Assembly: GCF_030538655.1 (NCBI RefSeq)
Contig: NZ_JAUNTO010000003.1
Location: 62,001 to 126,000 of the forward strand
Direction: 5' to 3'
Length of the DNA: 64,000 nt
Source of the DNA: Paracoccus sp. (in: a-proteobacteria)
GTDB lineage: Bacteria; Pseudomonadota; Alphaproteobacteria; Rhodobacterales; Rhodobacteraceae
Below, one piece after another: positions 43,795-52,762 of the stretch. Position 1 is the first letter of the stretch; every line of letters begins with the position of its first letter. Below the pieces are notes generated by a model. It was not told where the DNA came from, made no database searches, and saw nothing but the letters and a program-made list of their open reading frames with translations. A program made the position numbers and the translations under genes.

Positions 43795-45065
43795 GCTGCC
43801 CCCGTCTGACATGCGAAATAAGGCAGCAATACGCCCTGAACCTCGGCCAGAACAAGCGCCTCGGGCCATGGCAGATCATCCATGTCAGCCGCCCGTGCGA
43901 TGATCGCGGGGGCAAAGACCTGATCCAGCACCGGCGCGGCGGGGCGTGGGCCGGACAGCGCGGCCATCAGCGCATCGACCGCCGCCACCGCCTGAGGCCG
44001 GGTCCAGTAATAGCGGATACGGTCGGCATAACCGAAATGCAACAGATCGCGCAGGGCCTGACCCTCGGCCTGATAATGCGCCGCCCAGGGGTCGGGGTCG
44101 TCGCGCATCAAGCCCTCCATCACGGCGGGCAGGCCAATGGCCGCCCCCTGCCACGCCGCCAGCGCGTCCAGCGCATAAAGCGCGCGGCGCATGGCAAAGG
44201 TCAGGGCCGGGCCAACCTTGAGAACGGCAAAATGCCGCCGGGCAAGGTCGGGATAGACATCATCGGCTTGATAGTCGGTCGAATGCGCCTCGAACGCCAT
44301 GCCGGGGTGCGGGTCCAGCACCGGCGACAGCAGATCCGGCTGATCCGTGTCAAAGCGGATCACATGATCGGGCGTGAACTCCAGCCCCGGCTGCACGACC
44401 AGCGCCACCATGCGCGGCCATGCCGCATCCAGCCCCCGCGCGGCAAAGGCATCGCGGTGGGCCGCAATCGTCGCCGCCGCCGCCGCCGGATCGGTGGGCG
44501 CAACGCTGTCGTGGTTTTCATCCGCACGCGCGCCGCCGGGCGGGGGAACCTCGGTGCCGAAACAATAGGACAGCGCCTGCGGATCGGGGGCCACCCCCTC
44601 GCAGATAGCGGCCAGATCGGCGGCACGATCCGCCGAAACCGCGTCGCCGACCTGAGCGGGCTCACCCGCGCAGCCCTCGGAACAGTCGAGGTGGATCTTG
44701 GTAAAACCGGCCTTGACGAAGGCGCGCATCAGATCGCGCGCCTTGGCCATCGCATCCGCCGCCAGTTCGCGCCGCCAGACCTGCGGGCCAAGGTGATCGC
44801 CGCCGAAATACAGCCGCTCGGGCGCGGTGCCGTGGCGCTGGGCCAGATCGCGCGCCCATTGCACAAAATCAGCCGGGCGCATTCCGGTATAGCCGCCGAA
44901 CTGGTTCACCTGGTTCGAGGTCGCCTCGATCAGCAGAGGTTGATCCAGCGTCTGAGCCAGACGCATGGCGGCAGCCAGCACAAGAGGATGCGCCGAACAG
45001 ACCGAGACCAAGGCGACCGGCTGGCCCGCCCGGTTGCGGTCCATGGTGTCTCGCAGCAGTTTCAT
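43791..45065 (-). CDS. GatZ/KbaZ/AgaZ-type tagatose-bisphosphate aldolase non-catalytic subunit or tagatose-6-P kinase
   Basis: This 424-aa member of the GatZ/AgaZ family has SVCSAHPLVLAAAM, LIEATSNQVNQFGGYTGMRP, LYFGGDHLGP and KIHLDCSEGC, all typical. In enteric bacteria GatZ/KbaZ stabilises the class II aldolase GatY/KbaY. AgaZ has been proposed to phosphorylate tagatose-6-phosphate in other proteobacteria. No aldolase and no PfkB kinase is encoded in this operon, so the kinase role is attractive here but unproved. ATGA overlap with nagA; 4-bp overlap with the ROK gene. Confidence 0.85.
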   Translation of the reverse strand: MKLLRDTMDRNRAGQPVALVSVCSAHPLVLAAAMRLAQTLDQPLLIEATSNQVNQFGGYTGMRPADFVQWARDLAQRHGTAPERLYFGGDHLGPQVWRRELAADAMAKARDLMRAFVKAGFTKIHLDCSEGCAGEPAQVGDAVSADRAADLAAICEGVAPDPQALSYCFGTEVPPPGGARADENHDSVAPTDPAAAAATIAAHRDAFAARGLDAAWPRMVALVVQPGLEFTPDHVIRFDTDQPDLLSPVLDPHPGMAFEAHSTDYQADDVYPDLARRHFAVLKVGPALTFAMRRALYALDALAAWQGAAIGLPAVMEGLMRDDPDPWAAHYQAEGQALRDLLHFGYADRIRYYWTRPQAVAAVDALMAALSGPRPAAPVLDQVFAPAIIARAADMDDLPWPEALVLAEVQGVLLPYFACQTGAA

Positions 45066-45973
45066 GGTGTTACCTCGTTCTGGCGGGTGGCGAACAGGGC
45101 GGCACCACGCGCGCCGCTGGCATCGCCGAACCGCGCGATGCGGATATGGGGCGCGCGGGTGCCACGCAGAACGCGGGCGTCGATCAGGGCTTGCGCGCGG
45201 TCGGCCAGCCCCGGCACGGCAGAAACGCCGCCGCCGATCACCACCACATCGGGATCAATGGTCAGGTTCAGGGTCAGCAGCAATTCGGTCAGCAGGGCGA
45301 ACCACTGATCCGTCACGCCCACCATTGCGGCATCGCCCGCCGCCGCACGGGCGAACACCTGCGCGGCGGGGATGGGCTGGCCGGTTGCATGGGCCGACAG
45401 CCGGGCGATCCCTTCCCCCGACAGCAGCGTTTCATAGCAGCCACGCGCGCCGCAGCCACAGGTCAGGACCGGCAGGCCCAGATGCGCGGGCAGGCCGAAA
45501 TGGCCCACCTCGCCCGGCAGGCCGCCCATACCTGTCACCAGCCGCCCCCGATGCACGACACCGCCGCCAACCCCTGTGCCGATGACCAGCCCAAAGACGG
45601 TTTCGCCCCCCTCTGCCGCACCGCCCAACGACTCGGACAGGGTGAACAGCTTGCAATCATTGGCAAACACGACGCCGCCCCCGACGCGCGCGGCGATTTC
45701 GGCGGTGATGGCGCGGCCTGTCGCAGGCAGGTTCGCGGTGGTGGCGTGCCCTGTCGCCGGGTCGATCACACCGGGCAGACCCACACCAACCGGCAGATCG
45801 GCCCCGCCCCGTTCGCGCAGCCAGCCGGTCATCGCGACCACGGCATCGACGACGCCGGCATAATCGCCGCGCGGCACCGGCATACGGTGGCGGGCAAGCT
45901 CGGCCATCGAGGCGTCGAGCAACCGCGCCTCGATCTTGGTGCCGCCAACGTCGATGCCGCCCGCACCGCTCAT
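45062..45973 (-). CDS. ROK-family sugar kinase
   Basis: This 303-aa kinase has ATP-binding GGIDVGGTKIEA, ROK motif and zinc cluster CGCGARGCYETLLS (three Cys), sugar-site GLPGVID and GLVIGTGVGGG. Members phosphorylate N-acetylglucosamine, N-acetylmannosamine, glucose or related sugars. Position beside nagA and agaS suggests it makes the N-acetylhexosamine-6-phosphate that NagA deacetylates. ROK kinases acting on GalNAc are known in proteobacterial Aga pathways. Confidence 0.88.
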   Translation of the reverse strand: MSGAGGIDVGGTKIEARLLDASMAELARHRMPVPRGDYAGVVDAVVAMTGWLRERGGADLPVGVGLPGVIDPATGHATTANLPATGRAITAEIAARVGGGVVFANDCKLFTLSESLGGAAEGGETVFGLVIGTGVGGGVVHRGRLVTGMGGLPGEVGHFGLPAHLGLPVLTCGCGARGCYETLLSGEGIARLSAHATGQPIPAAQVFARAAAGDAAMVGVTDQWFALLTELLLTLNLTIDPDVVVIGGGVSAVPGLADRAQALIDARVLRGTRAPHIRIARFGDASGARGAALFATRQNEVTP

Positions 45974-47049
45974 GCCGCGCCCCGGTCAAAGGGATACAGC
46001 GTCACCCCCGACACCACGCGGGTCAGGTTGCGCCCGGCAAAAGGATCGTCGGCATTCAGCCCCAGCGCCTGCGCCCATTGCAGCGCAAGAATCTGCGCCG
46101 GGATCACATGCAGCGGCACCGACCATGCGTCATCCAGCCCCCCCGACGGGACAAGCCGCGTGGCAATGCCGTCCTGATACTGCCGCCCCAGCTCGTCGAT
46201 CAGGTCCGCCTCATAGCGCGCGGTCTGCGGATACGCCGATCCCAGAACAAAGATGCGCGTGGTGTCGTTCACGACAGCCTTTGGTCCGTGGCGAAAGCCC
46301 AGTGGCGTGTCGAACATCGTCACCACCTGCCCCGCCGTCAATTCCAGCACCTTCAGCGCGCATTCCCGCGCCGCCCCGGCCAGGGCGCCCGCACCCAGGA
46401 ACACCGCACGCCCCGGCAGGTCGGGCGTCTGCGCGAACCCTTGCGCGATGATGCTTTCGGCCGCATCCGCGACCCGCCCCCATTGCGCCACGACGCCATC
46501 CGCAGGCGGCGCAAAGACCGACAGCGCCGACAGATACATCGTCGTATAGCTGGAGGTCATGGCAAAGCCCGCATCCTCGGTTTCAGGAGGCAGGATCAGC
46601 GCCCTGAACTGACCCGCCGCACCGTCCGGCATCGCCCGTGTCGCCAGCACCGAGGACGCGTTGCAGGTGATGTGCAGCCGGTCATAGCCCGGCGCATGGG
46701 TATCCAGCAGATCAAGGGAACCGACGCTTTCCGAACTGTTGCCCGAACGACCAAAGGACACCACCAGCACACGCAGCCCGTCGCGCACATAATTCTGCGG
46801 CGTGCCGACCAGATCGGTCGAGGGCACCGCCCGGAACCGCGCAGACCCCGGACCGGCGTTCAGCGTGACAGCCAGCGATTCGCCGATAAAGGCCGATGTT
46901 CCGGCCCCGCAAAACCACACCTGGTCATGGTCGCGCGCCGCGATCCAGGCGCGCAACGCATCGGCCTGTTCGGTCAGCGCGGGGGCAAAATCGCGCCAGA
47001 CCTGCGGCTGCTGACGGATTTCCCGTTCGGTTGCAAAATTGGTCATCAT
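45970..47049 (-). CDS. agaS: AgaS-type SIS-domain ketose-aldose isomerase/deaminase
   Basis: This 359-aa protein has two SIS domains (first around FCGAGTSAFIGESLA, second around FLGAGALAGAARECALKVLELT). The tract SFGRSGNSSESV and TPLGFRHGPKAVVNDTT are characteristic of AgaS. AgaS converts galactosamine-6-phosphate to tagatose-6-phosphate with release of ammonia. With NagA upstream in the pathway and GatZ downstream it suggests a GalNAc-type route. Confidence 0.9.
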   Translation of the reverse strand: MMTNFATEREIRQQPQVWRDFAPALTEQADALRAWIAARDHDQVWFCGAGTSAFIGESLAVTLNAGPGSARFRAVPSTDLVGTPQNYVRDGLRVLVVSFGRSGNSSESVGSLDLLDTHAPGYDRLHITCNASSVLATRAMPDGAAGQFRALILPPETEDAGFAMTSSYTTMYLSALSVFAPPADGVVAQWGRVADAAESIIAQGFAQTPDLPGRAVFLGAGALAGAARECALKVLELTAGQVVTMFDTPLGFRHGPKAVVNDTTRIFVLGSAYPQTARYEADLIDELGRQYQDGIATRLVPSGGLDDAWSVPLHVIPAQILALQWAQALGLNADDPFAGRNLTRVVSGVTLYPFDRGAA

Positions 47050-47966
47050 GGCTTCCTTTCAGGCGTGGCAACGCGCACAACGGTCACGCCGCGATCCGTC
47101 AGCTTGTCGTAAATATCATCGGGGATCGCGTCATCGGTCACGATCAGATCGACGCGATCCAGCCCGCAGCAACGATGCAGGCGCGGCGCGCGAAATTTGG
47201 TGCTGTCAGCCAGAACCACCACCTTTGCCGAAACGTCGATCATCTGGCCGTTCTGGCGGGCCTCGGCCTCGTTATAGGTGGACAGGCCGAAATCGGGGTC
47301 GATGGCATCGGCCCCCAGAAACACGATGTCAAAGCGCAGCCGGGCCAGCGTATGTTCCACCAATTCACCGACCAGAGACTGCGATTCAGGGCGCAGCAAC
47401 CCGCCGGGCAGCATCAACCGGTGCTGCGCCGCGCCATGCAGCACAGCGGCGACATTCAGCCCGGTCGTCATCACGATCAGGCCGGGTGCCTCGCGCAGAT
47501 GGCGGGCAAAGACCTGCATCGTCGATCCGCCGTCCAGCAGGATCGACTGGGCATCGCCCAGATGGCGCAGTGCCTCGGCGGCGATGGCCTCTTTGCGGGG
47601 GCGGTTCATCATCGCCTTGTCGGCCAGCGCGGGTTCGATCAGGGCCGTATCCGCATCCTCGCCCTGCGCCAGCGTCATCGCCAGCGCGATGCGGAAATCA
47701 GCCACGCCGTTGAAACCGAACCCCCGGCAAAAGCGCAGAACGCTGGGTTCGCTGACCCCGGCACGGGCGGCGATCTGGTTCAGGGGCAGATGCATGAATT
47801 CCGCAGGCGCACCGATCAGATACTGGCCGACCTGATGGTTCGCCCGGCTGAACCCCGGCAATGCGGCGCGCACCCGTTGCAGCAGATTTGCGGTGGCGAC
47901 AGGCGTGATCTCGTCAGCGGAGGGCATGGCGGGCGTCAGGCCCGCGCGCTGTTTGTCATCGGTCAT
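47046..47966 (-). CDS. Chimeric regulator: RpiR-type HTH joined to DeoR-type sensor
   Basis: This 306-aa protein has two halves from different regulator families. Residues 27-102 (LLQRVRAALPGFSRANHQVG, then LNQIAARAGVSEPSVLRFCR and FGFNGVADFR) match the RpiR HTH_6 domain. Residues 118-285 (SILLDGGSTMQVFARHL, MTTGLN, LPGGLLRPES, SLVGELVEHTLARLRFD, FLGADAIDPDFGLST, VVVLADSTKF) match the DeoR C-terminal sugar-phosphate sensor. RpiR proteins normally carry an SIS domain instead. It lies mid-operon, and operator-like sites at 54062-54097 fit RpiR-type binding. Autoregulation is likely. Confidence 0.85.
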   Translation of the reverse strand: MTDDKQRAGLTPAMPSADEITPVATANLLQRVRAALPGFSRANHQVGQYLIGAPAEFMHLPLNQIAARAGVSEPSVLRFCRGFGFNGVADFRIALAMTLAQGEDADTALIEPALADKAMMNRPRKEAIAAEALRHLGDAQSILLDGGSTMQVFARHLREAPGLIVMTTGLNVAAVLHGAAQHRLMLPGGLLRPESQSLVGELVEHTLARLRFDIVFLGADAIDPDFGLSTYNEAEARQNGQMIDVSAKVVVLADSTKFRAPRLHRCCGLDRVDLIVTDDAIPDDIYDKLTDRGVTVVRVATPERKP

Positions 47967-49037
47967 TTACACACCTGCCCCCGGATCGGCCAACAGGTTC
48001 TGGCCCGCCGCATCAAAGGCCGCCAGCCGGGCAGTGTCGGGCATCAGATGAACCACCTCGCCCGCCCGCACCGGATGCTGCTTGCCAAGGCGGGCGACGA
48101 ATTTCTGACCGTCGGCCAGACAGCCATGGGCAATGGTTTCATCGCCCAGCTGTTCCACCACATCGACCGACAGCGCCAGATCGGCGGGGGTATCGCTGAC
48201 GCGGACATCTTCGGGGCGGATGCCCAGTTCGACGGCCGCCGCCGCCCGGTCGGGCAGCGCCTGCCGCGCCCCGCCCGGCAGCACCACCACCCCGGCCGCC
48301 ACCTGAACCGAGACAAAATTCATCGCCGGCTGCCCCAGAAACCCGGCGACAAAGCGGTTGGCCGGATGATTGAACAGTTCCAGCGGCGTGCCGACCTGTT
48401 CCACATTGCCATCGCGCATGACCACGATCCGGTCGGCCAGCGTCATCGCCTCGACCTGATCGTGCGTGACATAGATCATGGTATTGCCAAGCCGCGCGTG
48501 TAGTTGCGACAGCTCTACCCGCATATCGCCGCGCAGCGCCGCATCAAGATTGGACAGCGGTTCATCGAACAGAAAGATCGGCGGGTTGCGCACCAGCGTC
48601 CGCCCGATGGCGACGCGCTGACGCTGCCCGCCGGACAGGGCCTTGGGCTTGCGATCCAGCAGGTGATCCAGTTGCAGCAGACGGGCGACCTCGGCCACGC
48701 GGGGGGCGATCTCGCGGCGCGGCCTTCCGGCGATCTTCATGCCAAAGCCCATGTTTTCGGCAACGGTCATATGCGGATACAGCGCATAGGACTGAAACAC
48801 CATGCCGATGCCGCGCGCCACCGGCGGGGCCGTGGTCATATCTTGCCCATCAATGTCCAACCGCCCCGCCGTCACACTTTCCAATCCGGCAATCAGCCGC
48901 AACAGGGTGGATTTACCACAGCCCGAGGGACCGACAAGGACGATGAATTCTCCATGTTCAATGGTCAGATCGACGGCGTGGATGACCTTGTGTGCGCCAA
49001 AGCTTTTGCTGATGCCATGCAGTTCAACACGCGCCAT
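47967..49037 (-). CDS. Carbohydrate ABC transporter ATP-binding protein (MalK/UgpC class)
   Basis: This 356-aa ATPase has Walker [11 protein letters not shown]-loop in [14 protein letters not shown], signature [13 protein letters not shown], Walker [13 protein letters not shown] and H-loop VTHDQ. The C-terminal TOBE/OB domain includes LGIRPEDV. It energises the permeases encoded upstream in the same operon. Its stop (TAA) directly abuts the ATG of the chimeric regulator gene. Confidence 0.93.
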   Translation of the reverse strand: MARVELHGISKSFGAHKVIHAVDLTIEHGEFIVLVGPSGCGKSTLLRLIAGLESVTAGRLDIDGQDMTTAPPVARGIGMVFQSYALYPHMTVAENMGFGMKIAGRPRREIAPRVAEVARLLQLDHLLDRKPKALSGGQRQRVAIGRTLVRNPPIFLFDEPLSNLDAALRGDMRVELSQLHARLGNTMIYVTHDQVEAMTLADRIVVMRDGNVEQVGTPLELFNHPANRFVAGFLGQPAMNFVSVQVAAGVVVLPGGARQALPDRAAAAVELGIRPEDVRVSDTPADLALSVDVVEQLGDETIAHGCLADGQKFVARLGKQHPVRAGEVVHLMPDTARLAAFDAAGQNLLADPGAGV

Positions 49038-50931
49038 TCGGGGTCTCCTCGGTATCGTCGGCCACCATCCTGAAATCCAGATGCGGCGGCAAAGGGGTGT
49101 CGCGCAGGGTCTGCCCGCGCAGGGCGATCAGCGCATTCCACAGGTCTTCGGTTACGGTTTCGCCCTCGCGGATGGTGGCGAAATCGCGGCTCAGCAGATC
49201 GGCCAGCAGGTCGGCATCCCCCGCCTGCGCCGCGACATGGGCGCGGGCAAGGTGGATACGTTCGTGATCCTGCACATCCGGGGGCAGACCGGCGATAAAG
49301 ACGGCCAGTGCCGCCGGATCGCGCCGACGCAGATGATCGGCAATCTCGGCCGCCAATGATGCAGGCGCATCGCCTGCCGCCCATGCCGCCAGATAATGCG
49401 CGGTCGCGTGATCCGGCTCGGTCAACGCAAGCTGGCGATGGCTCAGCCAATGATCGTGCTGCACCAGCGCGCCACGGGCCAGCGCCGTCGCCTGTTCCCG
49501 GTCGCCACGATCCAGCGCGGCGACAGACAGGAAAAGCTGCGCCCGCCAGTCATCGCCAAGGCCGCGCAGTCGGGCCAGCCAAAGCGACGACAGGGCAAAG
49601 CCATCGGGCATACCCGCGCGCGGCGCACGCCCCTCGGCCAGATCGTCCCAGAAATCGGCGGGGTGAGCGGTGGCGAAATCAAGGTGCACGGCCAACATCC
49701 GCCCGGTCAGCGCCTGATGACGCCGCCCCCATGGCGCGCCGGTGGACAGGATTGTGGTAGCAGGCAGCCGCGCCGCATCTTGCAGGAAAGCCTCCAGTTC
49801 CCCCACCGCAGGCAGCACCATCTCTAGCGCATCGGTGGCGCGGCGATAATCGGGATCATGCGCCCCCGGAACCTGAACCGGGGCCAGAACGGCGGTCCAG
49901 TCCAGCACCTGCCCCGCGCCCAAGGACAAACGCTGGTTCTGATGCGGGGTGATGCCGGCCTGAATTTCGACGTAATCCCCCTGCCCCGGCTGGCTGAGAT
50001 AATCCATCCAGTGCTGCCCGCCCGGCGCGGTGCCGAAATAAAAGAACTTGCGCCCGGTCAGAACCGCGCTGCCGATATGCGCCAGCCCCCGGCCCGTGTC
50101 ATCGACACAGGCAATGACATTGCGCACAGCCCGCCCCGCCCGAAAGAACACCGAGGCCGCCCCGCGCCAGTTCCCCGGATAAGAGCCGTCAGGGCTGCGC
50201 GGGAAATCCATCCGCTCCAGATGATTATCGGGCAGAACGTGTTCTATGGCATGATCGCAGGGCGACAGCACCCGCCCGCCCGGTGGCGTGGCAACGGCGA
50301 TATTGGTCCACCAATAGACCAGCGCGGGGGTATCGTTAGGGTTGATGATCCGGCCATGAATGGCCAAAGGACCGTCCCCCGGCGGCAAAAACAGGTCGAT
50401 CTGCCAGACACATTCGGTGGTGCGGTCGAATTCATACAGCCGCAGCAGCGGGCCTTTGCCCGTATCCACCTTTGCGGCGAAAACCGGGCTGCATGTGCTG
50501 GGGCTGTGGCCCGGCGTCAGCCCGTTCCATTCCACCCCGCCCGAAAACCACGCGTTCAGCGCCGCCAGGTTGGCGGGGCGAAAGACCGGATTGGCGAACA
50601 GCAACTCGCGCCCCTGCACCTTGTCGAACAGGCTGGTCAGCCGCCCGCCCAGCCCCGGTGCGACGCGTGCGCGAAAACGGTCGTTTTCCAGTTCCAGCAC
50701 CTTGATCGCGGCATTGCGCAGGTTGCGGTCGTAACGGTCCTGCACCTGATAGGGCAGGATGCTGTCGTCCCCCCAGTTGAACAGATGCGCGGCCTCGTCC
50801 CCCGCCAGCCCCGCAGGCGGGGCATCACTGACCGGGATCGGCTGTTGCCAGCGATAACGCGGCATCGGACAGGGCGGGCCAAGCCATGCCATCGGCATGG
50901 AAATGCTGCGCGCGGTCAGGGTCGCCATCAT
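49024..50931 (-). CDS. DUF5107-domain protein in a sugar operon
   Basis: This 635-aa protein starts at ATG 50931 (or the adjacent ATG 50928), overlapping the permease stop. The first 360 residues carry a DUF5107-like beta domain with [53 protein letters not shown] and GGVEWNGL, resembling galactose-mutarotase-type folds. The C-terminal part is helical, with TPR-like Ala/Leu repeats. No signal peptide is seen. Its enzymatic role is not known. Operon context suggests sugar processing or recognition inside the cell. Confidence 0.75.
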   Translation of the reverse strand: MMATLTARSISMPMAWLGPPCPMPRYRWQQPIPVSDAPPAGLAGDEAAHLFNWGDDSILPYQVQDRYDRNLRNAAIKVLELENDRFRARVAPGLGGRLTSLFDKVQGRELLFANPVFRPANLAALNAWFSGGVEWNGLTPGHSPSTCSPVFAAKVDTGKGPLLRLYEFDRTTECVWQIDLFLPPGDGPLAIHGRIINPNDTPALVYWWTNIAVATPPGGRVLSPCDHAIEHVLPDNHLERMDFPRSPDGSYPGNWRGAASVFFRAGRAVRNVIACVDDTGRGLAHIGSAVLTGRKFFYFGTAPGGQHWMDYLSQPGQGDYVEIQAGITPHQNQRLSLGAGQVLDWTAVLAPVQVPGAHDPDYRRATDALEMVLPAVGELEAFLQDAARLPATTILSTGAPWGRRHQALTGRMLAVHLDFATAHPADFWDDLAEGRAPRAGMPDGFALSSLWLARLRGLGDDWRAQLFLSVAALDRGDREQATALARGALVQHDHWLSHRQLALTEPDHATAHYLAAWAAGDAPASLAAEIADHLRRRDPAALAVFIAGLPPDVQDHERIHLARAHVAAQAGDADLLADLLSRDFATIREGETVTEDLWNALIALRGQTLRDTPLPPHLDFRMVADDTEETPNGAC

Positions 50932-51803
50932 TTCACACCGCCCATGGTAATGCCCGAGATCATCTTTTCCGACAGCACAATGAACAGGATCACCGTCGGC
51001 ACCATCACAATGGTCACGCCCGCAAACAGCGCCACCCAATCACCCCCCGAATATTGCATCGAGGTAATCAGCGCATAGATCCCCAGCGACAGCGTGCGAT
51101 TTTCCGGGCTGTTCAGCAGCACCAGAGACCACTGATATTCGTTCCACAGCCCGACAAAATTCAGGATCGCCACCGTCGCCACCCCCGGCATCGCCAGGGG
51201 CAGCATGATATGCCGGAACACCTGAAAATCCGAACAGCCGTCGATCACCGCCGCGTTTTCCAGCTCGCTGGGAAGGGATGTGAAAAAACCCTCCAGCACA
51301 TAGATCGAAAACGGGATCGACAGCGCGATATAGGCGATGGTCAACCCGGTCAGGCTGTCGCCCAGCCGCATCTGGTTCATGATGACAAAGATCGGCACGA
51401 ACAGCAGCGGATAGGGAATCCCCATGCCAAAGGCGAAAAAGCTGGACATGGCCCCCCGCCCCCGGAATTTCGCCCGCGCCAGAATATAGGCGGCAGGCAC
51501 CGAGACGATCAGAATGCCCAGCACCGAGGCCGACACCACCAGCGCGGAATTCAGGAAATAATCGCCGAAACGGTTGCTGACCCATGTTTTCACATAATTC
51601 CCCCACACCGGGTCCAGCGGCAGCGACCATGGCTCGCGGAACAGTTGCCGGTTGGTTTTCAGTGATGCCGAAATCACCCAGACCACAAAGAACACCGATG
51701 TGAACGACCAGCCTGCGACAATCAGATAGGTCAACGTCCTGCCAATCCCGCGACGTATGGGGCCGGGTGCGGAACGGACCTTCGGGTTTGCGGGATGTGC
51801 CAT
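50928..51803 (-). CDS. Carbohydrate ABC permease (MalG-like)
   Basis: This 291-aa permease of the MetI-like fold has six hydrophobic helices. Its EAA loop reads EGFFTSLPSELENAAVIDGCSDFQVFRHIMLPLAMPG. It forms the inner-membrane channel with the MalF-like partner at 51805-52689. It overlaps the DUF5107 start by 4 bp and starts 1 bp after the partner stop. Confidence 0.93.
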   Translation of the reverse strand: MAHPANPKVRSAPGPIRRGIGRTLTYLIVAGWSFTSVFFVVWVISASLKTNRQLFREPWSLPLDPVWGNYVKTWVSNRFGDYFLNSALVVSASVLGILIVSVPAAYILARAKFRGRGAMSSFFAFGMGIPYPLLFVPIFVIMNQMRLGDSLTGLTIAYIALSIPFSIYVLEGFFTSLPSELENAAVIDGCSDFQVFRHIMLPLAMPGVATVAILNFVGLWNEYQWSLVLLNSPENRTLSLGIYALITSMQYSGGDWVALFAGVTIVMVPTVILFIVLSEKMISGITMGGVK

Positions 51804-51804
51804 C

Positions 51805-52689
51805 TTAATACTCCAACCGGTCGCGCTTCATCAGCAGACGCAGCCCGACAATGGTGATAAGGGTAAAGACGAACAAAGCGACACCAATGGCCGAGGCATA
51901 GCCCAGCGCATAGACGGGTTCGCGCTGCCCAAAGCCCATGATGTAAAGATAGATCGCCGGGGTATACAGATTCTGGTCGATATTCGGGCCGCCAAAGGCA
52001 TAGGGAAATTCGGTCAGCTTGATCGCCTGAATCGACCACAGCACCACGGCAATGGTCACGATGTCCCAGATCATCGGCAGGGTGACATAGCGGAAAATCT
52101 GGAAATTCGATGCACCTTCCAGACGCGCGGCCTCGAACATGTCCTGCGGGATTTTATCGGCACCGGCCAGCACCAGAATGGTGAAAAATCCCGCCGACAC
52201 CCAGATCAGACCGACCAGCATCGCACCCAGCACGTTTTCCGGTGCTGTCCATGCCGTCGCCGCCAGATCGTTCAGCCCCAGCGCCTTGAGCAGACTGGTC
52301 AGCAGGCCATAACGGGGCGTGAACACAAAGGACCAGAATGTCGTGATCGCCACCACGGCGATCATATTGGGCAGAAAGATCAGCGCACGGAAAAGCTTTT
52401 TGCCCCAGATGCCGGAATTCAGCAGCATGGTGAACAGAAAGGCCAGCGCGAAAACCGCCGCCCCGCCGATGGCCAGCACGAACAGCATGTTCCGCACCGA
52501 ACGCCAAAAGATCGGATCTCCCCACAGCCGGATGTAATTGCGCCAGCCGACCCAGACCGGATCATCGCCAAAACCGCTGGTCGAATAAAAGCTGAGCTGA
52601 AACGCCTGAATAGCAGGCAGGATCATCAGCCCCAGATACAGCACCAGCGCAGGCGCCAGAAACAGAAAGACCATGCGGCGGCGGATCAT
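51805..52689 (-). CDS. Carbohydrate ABC permease (MalF-like)
   Basis: This 294-aa MetI-fold permease has six helices. The EAA loop is ADKIPQDMFEAARLEGASNFQIFRYVTLPMIWD, which contacts the ATPase. AAGGGGCG precedes the ATG. It is the second gene after the binding protein, from which it is separated by a hairpin-containing gap of 73 bp. Confidence 0.93.
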   Translation of the reverse strand: MIRRRMVFLFLAPALVLYLGLMILPAIQAFQLSFYSTSGFGDDPVWVGWRNYIRLWGDPIFWRSVRNMLFVLAIGGAAVFALAFLFTMLLNSGIWGKKLFRALIFLPNMIAVVAITTFWSFVFTPRYGLLTSLLKALGLNDLAATAWTAPENVLGAMLVGLIWVSAGFFTILVLAGADKIPQDMFEAARLEGASNFQIFRYVTLPMIWDIVTIAVVLWSIQAIKLTEFPYAFGGPNIDQNLYTPAIYLYIMGFGQREPVYALGYASAIGVALFVFTLITIVGLRLLMKRDRLEY

Positions 52690-52725
52690 GCGACGCCCCT
52701 TTTCATGCAGAGTGCGACAGGGTAG

Positions 52726-52754
52726 CTGGCCGACCGGAACACGCGGTCAGCCAG
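52726..52754 (-). other. Intra-operon hairpin downstream of the binding-protein gene
   Basis: CTGGCCGACCG (52726-52736) pairs with CGGTCAGCCAG (52744-52754) with one mismatch and a 7-nt loop. It lies 8 bp past the stop codon of the binding-protein gene and before the first permease gene. Similar hairpins elsewhere stabilise the upstream message, giving excess binding protein over permease. No T-run follows, so full termination is unlikely. Confidence 0.5.
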
Positions 52755-52762
52755 CGGCCAGA

